From Bacteroidetes bacterium UBA1860 (GTDB lineage Bacteria > Bacteroidota > Rhodothermia > Balneolales > Balneolaceae): a stretch of 6,800 nt of DNA. The notes under the pieces are model-generated. The model was not told where the DNA came from. It saw only the letters and a program-made list of their open reading frames with translations, and did not search any database. A program made the translations under genes and the position numbers. The stretch lies in NCBI GenBank assembly GCA_002338335.1, contig DDIC01000075.1, positions 1 to 6,800 of the forward strand, given 5' to 3'. Position 1 is the stretch's first letter. Each line of letters opens with the position of its first letter. This document shows positions 6,163-6,800 of this stretch, piece by piece.

Positions 6163-6800
6163 ATGGATTTTAAACGCACTCTTATTACATCTGCCCTCCC
6201 GTATGCCAATGGACCTCTACACATAGGGCACTTGGCAGGAGCCTACCTCCCATCTGATGTATACACCCGATACCTACGATTACGTGGAGAGGATGTCATT
6301 CACATTTGTGGTTCAGATGAGCATGGTGTCCCCATTACACTTGCAGCAGAGAAAGAAGGGGTTGCGCCTCAAGCCATCGTAGATCGATATCACCAATTGA
6401 ATGCAGATACGTTCAAAGATTTTGGCATCCAATTTGATCATTATGGCCGGACTTCGTCCGAAAGACATCATCAAACGGCCCAGGAGTTTTTTCTCACACT
6501 TGACCAAAAAGGGGTGTTTAAAAAGAAATCTGAGCAACAACTCTATGATGAGTCGGCAAAGATGTTTCTCCCCGATCGATATGTTAAAGGAACATGTCCA
6601 TATTGCTCCTTTGATCAAGCGTATGGCGATCAGTGTGAATCCTGTGGTACGTCATTATCCCCCTCTGATCTGATAGATCCAGTAAGTGCGATTACAGGGT
6701 TCAAGCCCATACTCAAGGAGACAGAGCATTGGTTTCTTCCACTTGGTGACTTTGAGCCCTTCTTGACCTCGTGGATGGAGACTCACAAAGATTGGAAAGA
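6163..6800 (+). CDS. metG: Methionyl-tRNA synthetase (partial, C-terminus off the right edge)
   Basis: Charges tRNA-Met with methionine in the cytoplasm, using ATP. 212 residues are visible of an enzyme normally 550-700 long. The class I catalytic domain starts with TSALPYANGPLHIGH, containing HIGH at 20-23, then CGSDEHGVPIT (49-59). The connective insertion has the zinc knuckle Cys145-x2-Cys148-x9-Cys158-x2-Cys161 and ends in the HWFLPL region (189-194), as in the MetG1 type with an intact metal site. The KMSKS loop and the anticodon-binding domain lie outside the window. The 18-base spacing after the methyltransferase gene suggests co-transcription. Only a weak purine stretch (GAG) precedes the ATG. 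The wording of the N-terminus is that of Bacteroidota enzymes. Confidence 0.97.
   Translation, partial: MDFKRTLITSALPYANGPLHIGHLAGAYLPSDVYTRYLRLRGEDVIHICGSDEHGVPITLAAEKEGVAPQAIVDRYHQLNADTFKDFGIQFDHYGRTSSERHHQTAQEFFLTLDQKGVFKKKSEQQLYDESAKMFLPDRYVKGTCPYCSFDQAYGDQCESCGTSLSPSDLIDPVSAITGFKPILKETEHWFLPLGDFEPFLTSWMETHKDWK

Noticed and set aside
6313..6618. 101-residue frame antisense to metG
   Set aside because: It is the complement of the clear MetRS catalytic and zinc-binding codons.
1..6800. CRISPR array, insertion sequence, toxin-antitoxin pair, phage or defence system
   Set aside because: No spaced direct repeats, transposase, integrase or matching small gene pairs were seen; the window is filled by recognised housekeeping genes.

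Overview
The window is an ordinary housekeeping stretch, about 43-50% GC in most places. It looks like a member of Bacteroidota or a close relative. This rests on the wording of the proteins: the MetRS N-terminus around its HIGH motif, the short SPOUT methyltransferase of the 'NIRSMxNVGSIFRTADA' type, the GreA sequence and the SufB C-terminus all read like Bacteroidota versions. Shine-Dalgarno sequences are weak or absent throughout, which fits that group. This is recognition from memory, not a database result.

Layout: two divergent transcription units meet in an 86-base gap at about 5528-5613. Leftward (minus strand, in order of transcription) come greA, ugd (UDP-glucose 6-dehydrogenase), uxs (UDP-glucuronate decarboxylase) and a Nudix hydrolase. 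They are packed with ATGA and TAATG overlaps or a 5-base gap, so they look like one four-gene operon. After a 143-base gap with a 12-base palindrome and a small hairpin come sufB and then sufC, the iron-sulfur cluster assembly scaffold and its ATPase. sufC runs off the left edge. Rightward (plus strand) come a TrmH/SpoU-family RNA methyltransferase, best started at an internal TTG, and 18 bases later metG (methionyl-tRNA synthetase), which runs off the right edge.

How the genes work together: Ugd oxidises UDP-glucose to UDP-glucuronate and Uxs decarboxylates that to UDP-xylose, so these two make a nucleotide sugar for cell-surface polysaccharide. The Nudix enzyme is translationally coupled behind them, but its substrate cannot be read from the sequence. 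SufB and SufC belong to the SufBCD complex. The methyltransferase and MetRS are both tRNA/rRNA-related functions.

The most notable non-gene signal is a drop in GC. By hand counts of 60-base blocks, most blocks of uxs and of the 3' part of ugd (about 2773-4260) are 32-38% GC, against about 45-55% in the Nudix gene, the 5' part of ugd and most flanking blocks. The left edge falls on the uxs/Nudix junction and the right edge near the codons for the Ugd active-site cysteine motif. This is consistent with replacement of that segment by recombination. I see no CRISPR array, transposase, phage gene, tRNA or rRNA gene, and no convincing undescribed system.
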